A stretch of DNA of 16,260 bases from Clostridia bacterium (GTDB taxonomy: Bacteria; Bacillota_A; Clostridia; Oscillospirales; QAKW01): contig JAFQKO010000131.1 of NCBI GenBank assembly GCA_017396865.1, positions 1-16,260 on the forward strand. Direction: 5' to 3'. Below are positions 1 to 6,289 of the stretch, piece by piece; positions within the stretch are counted from its first letter, which is position 1; each line of letters starts with the position of its first letter. Below the pieces are notes generated by a model, which saw only the letters and a list, made by a program, of their open reading frames with translations, was not told the DNA's origin and did no database searches. The position numbers were made by a program, and so were the translations under genes.

Positions 1-80
1 ATTCCGAACACGGTAGTTAAGCAACTTCATGCGGACAATACTTGGCTGGTGACGGCCCGGGAAGATACGTAATGCCGACA
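1..80 (+). rRNA. rrf: 5S ribosomal RNA, 3' part (5' end outside window)
   Basis: The window opens inside a 5S rRNA gene. Positions 2-22 carry the conserved loop with CCGAACACGG followed by AGTTAAGC. Next come the loop E/helix IV stretch with TACTTGGCTGG and GACGGCC, and the 3' helix ending near TGCCGACA at 71-80. The 5' strand that would pair with this terminal helix lies outside the window, so the exact 3' end is placed by similarity to other Firmicutes 5S genes. It is most likely the last gene of an rRNA operon, because terminators follow at once. Confidence 0.9.
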
Positions 81-81
81 T

Positions 82-120
82 AAAAAAAGACGGTTCTGTA
101 TTTGCAGAGCCGTCTTTTTT
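82..120 (+). terminator. Intrinsic terminator of the 5S/rRNA transcript
   Basis: An A-rich 5' arm with GACGGTTCTG (about 82-98) pairs with CAGAGCCGTC (104-114, one G-T pair), and the stem runs into a T-tract. It starts a few bases after the 5S end, as expected for the end of an rRNA operon. Confidence 0.9.
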
Positions 121-291
121 TATGCTTTAAAGAATCAAGCGTTCCACTTACGTGCAAAAGAAACTATAAATTTGAGGAAATGGCTCTGCAAATGTAAAAA
201 TGCAGAGCCGTCTTTTATTATGCTTTAAAGAATCAAGCGTTCCACTTACGTGCAAAAGAAACTATAAATTTGAGGAAATGGCTCTGCAAAT
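121..291 (+). repeat. Tandem 73-bp direct repeat (period 98 bp) interleaved with terminators
   Basis: Positions 121-193 and 219-291 are identical over 73 bp, starting TATGCTTTAAAG and ending GGCTCTGCAAAT. The full repeating unit is 98 bp, because the terminator arm GCAGAGCCGTC precedes both copies. I see no coding potential; the only open frame here (200-445) crosses the repeat and the hairpin array. The unit looks like a duplicated segment of the rRNA terminator region. Confidence 0.9.
182..217 (+). terminator. Second terminator-like hairpin in the repeat
   Basis: GGCTCTGCA (182-190) pairs perfectly with TGCAGAGCC (201-209), followed by GTCTTTTA. It lies in the junction of the two 98-bp units. 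Confidence 0.75.
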
Positions 292-331
292 ACCAAAATG
301 CAGAGCATTTTTAATAGAGCCGTCTTTTTTT
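281..331 (+). terminator. Third terminator-like hairpin plus leftover terminator arm
   Basis: GCTCTGCA (281-288) pairs with TGCAGAGC (299-306), followed by ATTTTTAA. A further AGAGCCGTC with seven Ts (317-331) repeats the 3' arm of the first terminator without its own partner. Together with 82-120 and 182-217 this makes a triple termination zone behind the 5S gene. Confidence 0.65.
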
Positions 332-333
332 AT

Positions 334-519
334 CCAAGCCGAAGGCTTGGTATGTAATCACGGCGTTAGCCGTGTATGTAATTGCGAAGCGCATGGCATC
401 ACGCTTCAGCGTGTATTTCTTCGGCTTGATTCCATCCAACGCTAACGCATTGATTCCATACCGCCTGCGGCGGATTCCATACATCCCTACGGGATGATTC
501 CATCCAACGCTGCGCGTTG
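334..519. repeat. Hairpin array 1: eight short palindromes with ATGNNAT-type linkers
   Basis: Consecutive hairpins sit at 334-350 (7-bp stem, loop GAA), 359-374 (6 bp, GTTA), 384-390 (GC-GAA-GC core), 400-413 (CACGC/GCGTG), 438-453 (one mismatch, TAAC), 461-473 (CCGCC/GGCGG, TGC), 482-496 (CATCCC/GGGATG, TAC) and 505-519 (CAACGC/GCGTTG, TGC). Stem sequences differ but stay paired. Linkers repeat: TATGTAAT at 351 and 375, then GATTCCAT exactly at 428, 452, 473 and 496 (ATGGAATC on the minus strand). The linker orientation changes at 419-428, where CTTCGGCTTG complements the first hairpin arm (335-344). Nothing here looks coding. Function unknown. Confidence 0.85.
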
Positions 520-561
520 ATTTGGGTTACATCTTGCTTTATGATTTGTGGGATGAAAGGC

Positions 562-642
562 GGGACGTCCGGGAGGCCGTCCCCTACGGGTCTGCTCTTT
601 TGTTATGTCGGCATTCGTATCTATCCAACGCTGCGCGTTGAT
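562..642. repeat. REP-like hairpin, inverted 5S fragment and an extra array palindrome
   Basis: GGGACG (562-567) pairs with CGTCCC (578-583), followed by CTACGGG. Positions 605-621 are an inverted copy of the 5S 3' end (64-81), with 17 of 18 bases kept and one base missing. Positions 623-642 repeat exactly the 20 bases at 502-521, the last palindrome of hairpin array 1. The stretches 522-561 and 643-684 show nothing recognisable. Confidence 0.75.
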
Positions 643-684
643 CTGTGCGCTGTGCAGCTTACGCGCTGATTTTTAATTTTGTTC

Positions 685-715
685 TTGACAATTACCATTG
701 TTTATGATATATAAT
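685..715 (+). promoter_or_regulatory. Sigma-A promoter of the deoR-phosphodiesterase operon
   Basis: A perfect TTGACA (685-690) is followed by the overlapping -10 candidates TATATA (708-713, 17-bp spacer) and TATAAT (710-715, 19-bp spacer). The start codon of the regulator lies about 30 bp downstream, so a DeoR operator may overlap this promoter; I could not identify one. Confidence 0.8.
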
Positions 716-743
716 GATTGGAATTGCTTGGAGGTGATTGGAA

Positions 744-1505
744 ATGCTTGCGAAAGAAAGACAATTAAATATCCGCAAACTGATGAATGAAAAAGGCTCG
801 GTCACAACGGCAGAGTTGACCAAGCTTTATGACGTTTCCATCGAAACCATTCGTAAGGATCTGCTGGATCTGGAATCGCAAGGTTATTTATCTCGGGTAC
901 ACGGGGGTGCCATTAAAGTTGATAACGTGAAGCCGTTTTTTGATTTTCAGCGCAGAACCACGGAATACAGCGATCAAAAGGAGCGGCTTACCAAGCGTGC
1001 GGTCGAATTTATCTCGGAGGGCGACGTGATCGGGATTGATACCGGAAGTACCGCTTTGTTTTTGGCGGCGGCCATTAAGGCGACTTTTACCGACCTGACC
1101 GTTGTTACCCATTCTCTGGACGTTTTCAATGCACTGCACGGCTTTAAGAACTTCAAGGTTATTTTGTGCGGCGGGCATCTTTTAGAGGATGAGCGTGCCT
1201 TTTGCGGAAGCCTGACCTTGGGCATGATGGAAAATCTTCGTGTGCAAAAGGCTTTTGTTTTTCCGACGGGTGTATCTGCGGAGGATGGCCTGACCGATTA
1301 TCAGTATGATCTTCTGCCGATCCAAAAGCAGTACATTCAATCTGCCGAAACGGTCTATATTTTGGCCGACAGCAGCAAGTTCCAAAAGAAGGCGCTCTAT
1401 AAATTTTCTGATATGAAGCGCGAGTACATCTATATAACCGATGACGATCTTTCGGAGGAACTTGCTGATCTTTATCGCAAAAACAATTATTGTATCTATC
1501 AATGA
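744..1505 (+). CDS. DeoR/GlpR-family transcriptional regulator
   Basis: A 253-aa protein of the usual DeoR-family length. The N-terminal winged helix-turn-helix spans residues about 5-56 (VTTAELTKLYDVSIETIRKD, then the RVHGGA hinge at 51-56). The C-terminal DeoRC sugar-phosphate sensor domain follows, with GIDTGST at 97-103, VVTHS, ILCGG and the LADSSKF segment. I chose ATG 744 over TTG 738 because GGAGGTGAT (730-738) then sits 5 nt upstream; it would overlap the TTG. The protein likely represses its own operon and is released by a phosphorylated ligand (family knowledge). The next gene starts 13 nt after its stop. This pairing suggests that the ligand is a product of the phosphodiesterases, but that is inference. 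Confidence 0.93.
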   Translation: MLAKERQLNIRKLMNEKGSVTTAELTKLYDVSIETIRKDLLDLESQGYLSRVHGGAIKVDNVKPFFDFQRRTTEYSDQKERLTKRAVEFISEGDVIGIDTGSTALFLAAAIKATFTDLTVVTHSLDVFNALHGFKNFKVILCGGHLLEDERAFCGSLTLGMMENLRVQKAFVFPTGVSAEDGLTDYQYDLLPIQKQYIQSAETVYILADSSKFQKKALYKFSDMKREYIYITDDDLSEELADLYRKNNYCIYQ

Positions 1506-1518
1506 AAGGGAAATCGAA

Positions 1519-4407
1519 ATGAAACAGAAATCTAAACTGATTGCATGGCTTTGTTTAATTGCAATGGTGATCTCGATGTTGGTAGCGGCACCGTCTGCCT
1601 CCGCATTGGCATCGTTGGATCAATACATCGATGTGAATGACCTTCGGGCGGCATTTTTCTTTGATTCCAACATGGATGCGGCTTATGCCGATGCAACCGC
1701 AACGGCGAGCGGAAACGTGGAGTATGTGGGCGGCTATTTTGGTAATGCGGCCTATGTCTCCGGCGGTTCCTACGTTAAAACCAGCCTGACCTTTGATAAA
1801 GAGAGCTTTTCCATTGCGCTCTGGATCAACCGTAACGACATTGCCAACGACCCCGTTATGTACGGCAACCAGAACTGGAGCGGCAGCGCAAACACCGGCT
1901 TTACCTTCCCGATGAAATCGGGCGGAAGCACGCAATCTCTTGCTTTTTCGAATAAAGATGCCGGTGTTCGCATCCGCATGAGCACGGTGTTTGACGCGGC
2001 CAAATACGATCAGTGGGTACATACCCTGCTGGTGGTGGATCGCGAAAACAACGTGGTCAAGTATTATGAGGACTTCGAGTACGTTACGGAGTGCTCGATC
2101 GCTGATCTGAACGGGCTTTCGCTCGATTCCGGCTATACCTTTAACGTGGGTCGCGACGGTCCCGGCACCTATAACCGTTTGTCGGAATTTAAGTTTGACG
2201 ATCTGCTGGTCTTCGATCATGCTGTTTCTGCCGAAACCATTTCCGGCTTGGATGATTACTATCATCAGCCGTTGGTTGCCGATTCGGTTAAGCTGAATCA
2301 TACTACGGCGGCGTTGAACCCCGGCCAAGGCGTTGCGCTGAAGGCAACGATCACCCCCGATACCTGCTCGGACCATGCGGTGACCTGGAAGAGCTCCGAT
2401 GAAACGGTTGCAGCCGTAGACGAAAACGGTGTTGTTACTGCTTTAAAGGTGGGCTCTGCCACCATCACCGCAACGGTAGATGATATTTCGGCAGAATGTG
2501 CGGTTACCGTAACGGCGACACCCGACAGAAAGATCTATGACCACGTTGTTTTTGTCGGCATCGACGGATGCGGCGATTTTCTGGGCGGAGAGACCCCGAA
2601 CATCGACCGTATCTTCGCGGAGGGTGCTTCCACAAGCGATTGCTTGGTGACCCGCCCCTCCATCAGCGCGCAAAACTGGGCGACTGCCCTGACCGGTGTT
2701 AGCCCCAATCTCCATTGGAGAACCAATTCCAACGTGGAGACCGAAACCTATCAGAACGATGCCTACCCCACCTTCTTTAAGCTGGTGCGGGAGAGCTATC
2801 CCAACTATAAGCTTTCCACCTATTGCACCTGGACCCCTGTTTCCAGCGGCATTATTGAGGACGGGATCGACGTTATGAAGGGCGAAGTGACCGGCTCCGG
2901 CTCTTATGGCAAGGATGCCTTTGTTGCCGATGCTGCGGTGAATGCGATCACCAACGATATGCCCAACCTGCTTCTGCTCCACTTCAACGGTGCGGATTCC
3001 GCCGGCCATAACTACGGCTTCGGCGGCGATAACTTCAAAGAGCAGATCAGCATCATCGACGGTTATGTGGGTCGGATCTATGACGCGATCCAAAATAATC
3101 CCGAAATGAAGGATAATACCCTCTTTATTGTTACCGGAGATCACGGTGGTGTCGGCACCGGCCACGGTGGCTGGACCGATGCTGAAAAATACGTATTCTT
3201 CGGCGCGGTCGGCGATGGCGTTAATCAGACCGATGCATTGGATCTTCGCCTGATCGATACGGCGGCGATCGTTACCTATGCGCTGAATGCCAAGGGCAAT
3301 CCCGCCTGGGATTCCTATGTCCCCAAAAACCTCTTCGAGGACAACATGGATTCCGATTATAAGGAGTTGATCGCCAAGGATACGACTGCGGTTACTCCGA
3401 GCGCCGAGGATGAAAAGTATATCGGCAACTTTGTTGACACCGAAAAGCTAAATAGCGCCGTTTTCTTTGACGGCGGTAAAAATACCGACCTCTTCGGCAA
3501 CATCACTCCCGAAAACATCGGCACCATCTATTATACCGACGGCTACTACGGCCATGGCGCGCAGCTTTCCGGCTCGGGCTATATTGCCGTTGACGATCTG
3601 GTATTCGATCAGGATAGCTTTAGTATCGGTCTTTGGATCAACCGAAACGATTTGTATGAGGATCCCGTTTTGTACGGAAATCAGGATTGGAGCAACAGTA
3701 AAAATACCGGCTTCACCTTCCCGATGAGAACGGCGGGCGGCAATCAGGCCTTTGCTTTCTCCAATTTGGATGCAAACGTTCGGATCCGCATGCAGACCGT
3801 TTATGCGGCAGAGAACTACGATCAGTGGGTGCACACCTTGCTGATCGTGGACCGTGAGAACAACGTTGTGAAGTATTATGAGAACTTCGAGTTCGTTAAA
3901 GAAGCATCCATCGCCGATCTGGAGGGTCTTTCTCTCGATTCCGGCCTGCCCTTTACCTTGGGCCAGTCGGCAACCGGTAATTATGAAAAGAACATTGATG
4001 CGGATGTGGACGACCTTTTGGTCTATAATTGCGCCGTAACGGAAGAGGATATCGCAGACCTGCAGACCTATTATTCCTTCCGCGCATGCCAGTCGGGCGA
4101 TCACGATTGGGGCGACTACGTTTATAATAACGACGAATCCTACACCGCCGACGGTACTGAAACTGCCACCTGCCAAAAGGACGGGTGCTCCGCAACCGAT
4201 ACCCGTGTAGTGGAGGGCACCAAGATCGAGTTCATTTTGGGCGATGCCGATCAGAATGATACCCTTGATTCTGCAGACGTTGTTGCGGTTTTGCAAAGCT
4301 TGAACGGCTCCGAATACGAGCTGGTCGAGGTGATTGTTGATGTCAATCGAGACGGCAAGATCTCCTTGGTGGATGCGCTGCATATTTTAAAAATGATTAA
4401 TGCCTGA
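1519..4407 (+). CDS. Secreted multidomain phosphodiesterase (LamG-Big2-PDE-LamG-dockerin)
   Basis: 962 aa, read from ATG 1519 with AAAGGG 8 nt upstream. The longer in-frame start at 1441 lies inside deoR and would bury the signal peptide. Order: signal peptide 1-29 (ending PSASA); LamG/concanavalin-like domain about 34-250; bacterial Ig-like (Big_2) domain about 256-333; alkaline-phosphatase-superfamily phosphodiesterase about 340-620; second LamG about 644-852; Cys-rich HDWG-type segment 857-900; type I dockerin-like end 908-962 with two calcium loops (D909-D920, D941-D952). Candidate catalytic/metal residues are D349, S383 (nucleophile, in PSISAQNW), D493, H497, D541, H542 and H549. The domain resembles nucleotide pyrophosphatase/phosphodiesterases, usually with a Thr nucleophile. 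The two LamG copies are strongly alike. Likely extracellular or cohesin-bound; substrate unknown. Confidence 0.9.
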   Translation: MKQKSKLIAWLCLIAMVISMLVAAPSASALASLDQYIDVNDLRAAFFFDSNMDAAYADATATASGNVEYVGGYFGNAAYVSGGSYVKTSLTFDKESFSIALWINRNDIANDPVMYGNQNWSGSANTGFTFPMKSGGSTQSLAFSNKDAGVRIRMSTVFDAAKYDQWVHTLLVVDRENNVVKYYEDFEYVTECSIADLNGLSLDSGYTFNVGRDGPGTYNRLSEFKFDDLLVFDHAVSAETISGLDDYYHQPLVADSVKLNHTTAALNPGQGVALKATITPDTCSDHAVTWKSSDETVAAVDENGVVTALKVGSATITATVDDISAECAVTVTATPDRKIYDHVVFVGIDGCGDFLGGETPNIDRIFAEGASTSDCLVTRPSISAQNWATALTGVSPNLHWRTNSNVETETYQNDAYPTFFKLVRESYPNYKLSTYCTWTPVSSGIIEDGIDVMKGEVTGSGSYGKDAFVADAAVNAITNDMPNLLLLHFNGADSAGHNYGFGGDNFKEQISIIDGYVGRIYDAIQNNPEMKDNTLFIVTGDHGGVGTGHGGWTDAEKYVFFGAVGDGVNQTDALDLRLIDTAAIVTYALNAKGNPAWDSYVPKNLFEDNMDSDYKELIAKDTTAVTPSAEDEKYIGNFVDTEKLNSAVFFDGGKNTDLFGNITPENIGTIYYTDGYYGHGAQLSGSGYIAVDDLVFDQDSFSIGLWINRNDLYEDPVLYGNQDWSNSKNTGFTFPMRTAGGNQAFAFSNLDANVRIRMQTVYAAENYDQWVHTLLIVDRENNVVKYYENFEFVKEASIADLEGLSLDSGLPFTLGQSATGNYEKNIDADVDDLLVYNCAVTEEDIADLQTYYSFRACQSGDHDWGDYVYNNDESYTADGTETATCQKDGCSATDTRVVEGTKIEFILGDADQNDTLDSADVVAVLQSLNGSEYELVEVIVDVNRDGKISLVDALHILKMINA

Positions 4408-4421
4408 CGGAGGAACGGAAC

Positions 4422-5339
4422 ATGAGTAAGCGGTATTCACACGTAGTGGTTGTTGGCATCGACGGGGCAGGTGCGTTTATTAAAAACGCCGATATGCCTG
4501 CCTTTGCTCGAATCTTTGAAAACGGCGCCGTGACCTACGATTCCCTTGCCTCCAATCCGAGCATCAGCGCAGAGTGCTGGGGCTCGATGCTGACAGGGGT
4601 AGGCCCCGAGCTTCATAAGCTGACGAACAACATCGTTTCCACGCAGGAGTATCCGCAGGATGCGGCATTTCCCTCGCTGTTTCGCAGAATTCGAAACGCT
4701 TATCCCGATGCGGAGCTGGGCTCCTATTGCGATTGGAATCCCATCACCGCGGGCATTATCGAGCGGGATGTGGGCATCTCCACCGATACGGCGCGGGATA
4801 CTCAGCTCACCCCCATCATCTGCGACTATATCAGAGAGAAAAAGCCGACCTTTTTGTTCGTGCAGTTTGATAGCGTCGACAGCGCAGGCCACCATAAGGG
4901 CTACGGTACGCCCGGATATTATCAGCGGTTGACCGAGGTGGATCTGCTGGTGGAGGATATCCATACGGCGGTGAAGGACGCAGGAATGCTCGAGGATACG
5001 CTGTTTATCGTCATCTCCGACCATGGCGGCAGAAACGGCGAGGATGGCAGAGGTCATCACGGCGGCTGGACCGACGGTGAAAAATTCGTTACCATCGCCG
5101 CCACGGGCAAAACCGTAAAAAAGGGAACGATGGGCGCCGCCAACGTTCGCGACCTTTCTGCAATCGTGCTGTATGCCCTTGGCATCGATATACCTGCCTT
5201 CGATGAGGCGGGCTGGACCTCGCAGATCCCCGAAGATCTGTTCTGCGACGACGGCATTCCCGCTTATCGGGATATTTCCAACCTGACGGGTGCTGCCCCG
5301 CGCGTTTCCAAGGTTCCGCATACTTCGGAATTGATATAA
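4422..5339 (+). CDS. Cytosolic alkaline-phosphatase-superfamily phosphodiesterase
   Basis: 305 aa, starting at ATG 4422 behind GGAGG (4409-4413, 8 nt away), 14 nt after the stop of the secreted enzyme. It is a stand-alone version of that enzyme's catalytic domain. VVVGIDG holds D14, NPSISAECW holds the candidate Ser nucleophile S49, VDSAGHHKG holds D153 and H157, SDHGG holds D200 and H201, and GRGHHGGWTDGEKF holds H212/H213. It has no signal peptide, membrane segment or accessory domain, so it should act in the cytoplasm. The secreted/cytosolic pair suggests stepwise use of one kind of phosphodiester, outside then inside, but no substrate can be read from the sequence. It closes the operon; a long hairpin follows. 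Confidence 0.9.
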   Translation: MSKRYSHVVVVGIDGAGAFIKNADMPAFARIFENGAVTYDSLASNPSISAECWGSMLTGVGPELHKLTNNIVSTQEYPQDAAFPSLFRRIRNAYPDAELGSYCDWNPITAGIIERDVGISTDTARDTQLTPIICDYIREKKPTFLFVQFDSVDSAGHHKGYGTPGYYQRLTEVDLLVEDIHTAVKDAGMLEDTLFIVISDHGGRNGEDGRGHHGGWTDGEKFVTIAATGKTVKKGTMGAANVRDLSAIVLYALGIDIPAFDEAGWTSQIPEDLFCDDGIPAYRDISNLTGAAPRVSKVPHTSELI

Positions 5340-5346
5340 TGAAAAG

Positions 5347-5405
5347 CCACCATAGACCGTAGAGGCACACTTCTTTACGAAGTGTCTCCCTACGGTCTAT
5401 GGTGG
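5347..5405. terminator. Long stem-loop after the phosphodiesterase operon
   Basis: A 16-bp perfect stem (5347-5362 with 5390-5405, CCACCATAGACCGTAG and its complement) encloses a second stem ACACTTC/GAAGTGT (5367-5373/5379-5385). There is no T-tract, so it may terminate weakly, protect the 3' end of the mRNA, or be another palindromic repeat. Confidence 0.55.
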
Positions 5406-5535
5406 TGGTGCACCTTCAGTAGACGGCGTTAAGAGCAAGGTGCCATAGGCACACCTTGCTTAGCCGGCGGGTCCCTGCGAGTCAAAACGCGAGCCTTGGC
5501 GATGCTTTTGGCCGTCCGTTAGGAAAGGTGCACCA
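5406..5535 (-). repeat. tRNA-Lys-derived element 1: acceptor-stem ends with replaced interior
   Basis: Positions 5406-5419 are identical to the tRNA-Lys 3' end with its CCA (5871-5884). At the other end AAAGGTGC (5524-5531) matches the tRNA 5' end, so on the minus strand the element starts GCACCTTT and finishes AAGGTGCACCA. The intervening ~110 nt are not tRNA; they include a hairpin AGCAAGGTG/CACCTTGCT (5434-5442/5452-5460). The outer 11 bp (5406-5416/5525-5535) form a perfect inverted repeat. Confidence 0.7.
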
Positions 5536-5578
5536 AAGAAAAAACACCTTATACACTTACTTTTTTTGTGGGAGGTAC

Positions 5579-5684
5579 GTGCACCTTCAGTAGCGGGCGT
5601 AAAGAAAAGGCTTCGGTGGAGCCTTTTTGGTCTGCTTGTCACCGCGGGGCAAAGCGCGAGCCGAAGGAAGCGAAGCCTTTGCAC
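5579..5684 (-). repeat. tRNA-Lys-derived element 2
   Basis: It starts with the same 15 nt as element 1 (5579-5593 = 5408-5422), which extends two bases past the tRNA-identical part (TAG after TTCAG). It shares further scattered matches such as ACGCGAGCC/GCGCGAGCC. It holds a hairpin AAAAGGCT/AGCCTTTT (5605-5612/5620-5627) and ends CCTTTGCAC, an imperfect complement of its start. Not a functional tRNA. Confidence 0.6.
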
Positions 5685-5757
5685 TTGTATCAATATCTGC
5701 TAACCAACGTCTGCTGACACAGGGACAGCCCCCAAAGGGGCACACCCACGGCTAACC

Positions 5758-5791
5758 AAAATTTCATCGCGCAAGCGCTCGATAATTTTGG
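5758..5791. repeat. Palindromic module, copy A (A/T arms around CATCG...CGAT)
   Basis: AAAATTTCATCG and CGATAATTTT flank a GCGCAAGCGCT core. A close relative lies at 6027-6059. Both copies neighbour a GCTAACC motif (5752-5758 and near 6073). They flank tRNA-Lys on either side. Apart from this module, 5685-5836 shows nothing recognisable. Confidence 0.55.
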
Positions 5792-5836
5792 GGCCGTTTG
5801 GGCGTCGAACGGGGCTCGTTTCCCACGGAGGAACAC

Positions 5837-5871
5837 AAAAAAACACCACCTCGTATGAGGTGGTGTTTTTT
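5837..5871 (-). terminator. Terminator of tRNA-Lys
   Basis: On the minus strand, directly after the encoded CCA, an 11-bp GC-rich stem (AACACCACCTC/GAGGTGGTGTT, loop GTAT at 5853-5856) is followed by a T-tract (A-run on plus, 5837-5843). Both sides carry A/T runs, so it could work in either direction. Confidence 0.9.
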
Positions 5872-5946
5872 GGTGCACCTTCAGGGACTCGAACCCGGGA
5901 CCCACTGATTAAGAGTCAGTTGCTCTACCAACTGAGCTAAAGGTGC
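5871..5946 (-). tRNA. tRNA-Lys(CTT), CCA encoded
   Basis: The minus strand reads GCACCTT-TA-GCTC...GAGC, then anticodon stem ACTGA/TCAGT with loop CTCTTAA (anticodon CTT), GGGTC, a T-arm with GGTTCGAGTCC, and AAGGTGC pairing all seven acceptor positions. Discriminator A (5874) and CCA (5871-5873) are encoded. All four arms are intact, so the gene should be functional. Its transcription is odd: no usable promoter lies directly upstream, and the nearest good one is beyond a duplicated 5' fragment (6160-6188). Confidence 0.97.
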
Positions 5947-6026
5947 ATATTATATTGTGCTCAATTTTTCCTTGCTTTCTCATTGCTTCTTATCGAAGAT
6001 TTGATCAGCGAGACCTTTGCAACATC

Positions 6027-6059
6027 AAAAAATTCATCGCTCACGCTCGATATTTTTTG
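6027..6059. repeat. Palindromic module, copy B
   Basis: AAAAAATTCATCG and CGATATTTTTT flank a CTCACGCT core. It resembles the module at 5758-5791 in arms and centre. It lies inside the segment that separates the 5' tRNA fragment from the intact tRNA-Lys. Confidence 0.55.
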
Positions 6060-6121
6060 TGTTGCTGCAGCTGCTAACCTGCTCGCTTGATCTGCCAAAG
6101 GGCAGCGCTTCGCAGTCGCAA

Positions 6122-6145
6122 CTACCAACTGAGCTAAAGGTGCAT
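6122..6145 (-). pseudogene. tRNA-Lys 5' fragment (acceptor 5' strand plus part of the D-arm)
   Basis: The 24 bases 6122-6145 are identical to 5925-5948. They reproduce the first 22 nt of tRNA-Lys (GCACCTT, TA, GCTCAG, TTGGTAG) plus flanking bases; the similarity then stops. The fragment is 197 bp upstream of the intact copy in the same orientation and sits about 10 nt after a strong minus-strand promoter. It cannot form a tRNA alone. Confidence 0.9.
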
Positions 6146-6159
6146 AACAAGCAAGTAAT

Positions 6160-6188
6160 AGTATAGCAATCGGCGGTTGATTTGTCAA
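6160..6188 (-). promoter_or_regulatory. Strong promoter reading into the tRNA-Lys locus
   Basis: On the minus strand TTGACA (6183-6188) and TATACT (6160-6165) are separated by exactly 17 bp. The predicted start near 6153 is about 10 nt before the 5' tRNA-Lys fragment. It was probably the original promoter of the tRNA gene. Confidence 0.8.
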
Positions 6189-6243
6189 GAGCTTTTTATT
6201 AAAAAAGATATTTTTTGCAATGATTTTTTAGGAAGTACGATGG

Positions 6244-6272
6244 TTGTTTTTTTCGTATTCTTATGTTATAAT
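6244..6272 (+). promoter_or_regulatory. Promoter of the ydcF-like operon
   Basis: TATAAT at 6267-6272 with a weak TTGTTT (6244-6249) at 17 bp. The predicted start is just ahead of the ribosome binding site, so the leader would be very short. Confidence 0.6.
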
Positions 6273-6289
6273 CCTTGCGAGGTGTTCGG

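Noticed and set aside
200..445. 81-aa open frame
   Set aside because: It runs through the terminator repeat and hairpin array, has no ribosome binding site and no recognisable sequence; chance frame.
1441..1518. Upstream in-frame start of the secreted phosphodiesterase
   Set aside because: Lies within deoR and would put 26 residues ahead of a well-formed signal peptide; ATG 1519 has a ribosome binding site.
1555..4383. Long minus-strand frames opposite the secreted phosphodiesterase (for example 1555-2376, 2443-3165, 3448-4383)
   Set aside because: Shadows of the plus-strand gene; low-complexity translations without domains or ribosome binding sites.
5949..5954. TATAAT (minus strand) as promoter of tRNA-Lys
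   Set aside because: It ends 3 nt before the first tRNA base, so transcription would begin inside the tRNA; no -35 box at the right distance.
5460..6188. Small minus-strand frames around tRNA-Lys (5460-5693, 5690-5905, 5961-6188)
   Set aside because: They overlap tRNA, tRNA fragments and palindromes and have no protein-like composition.
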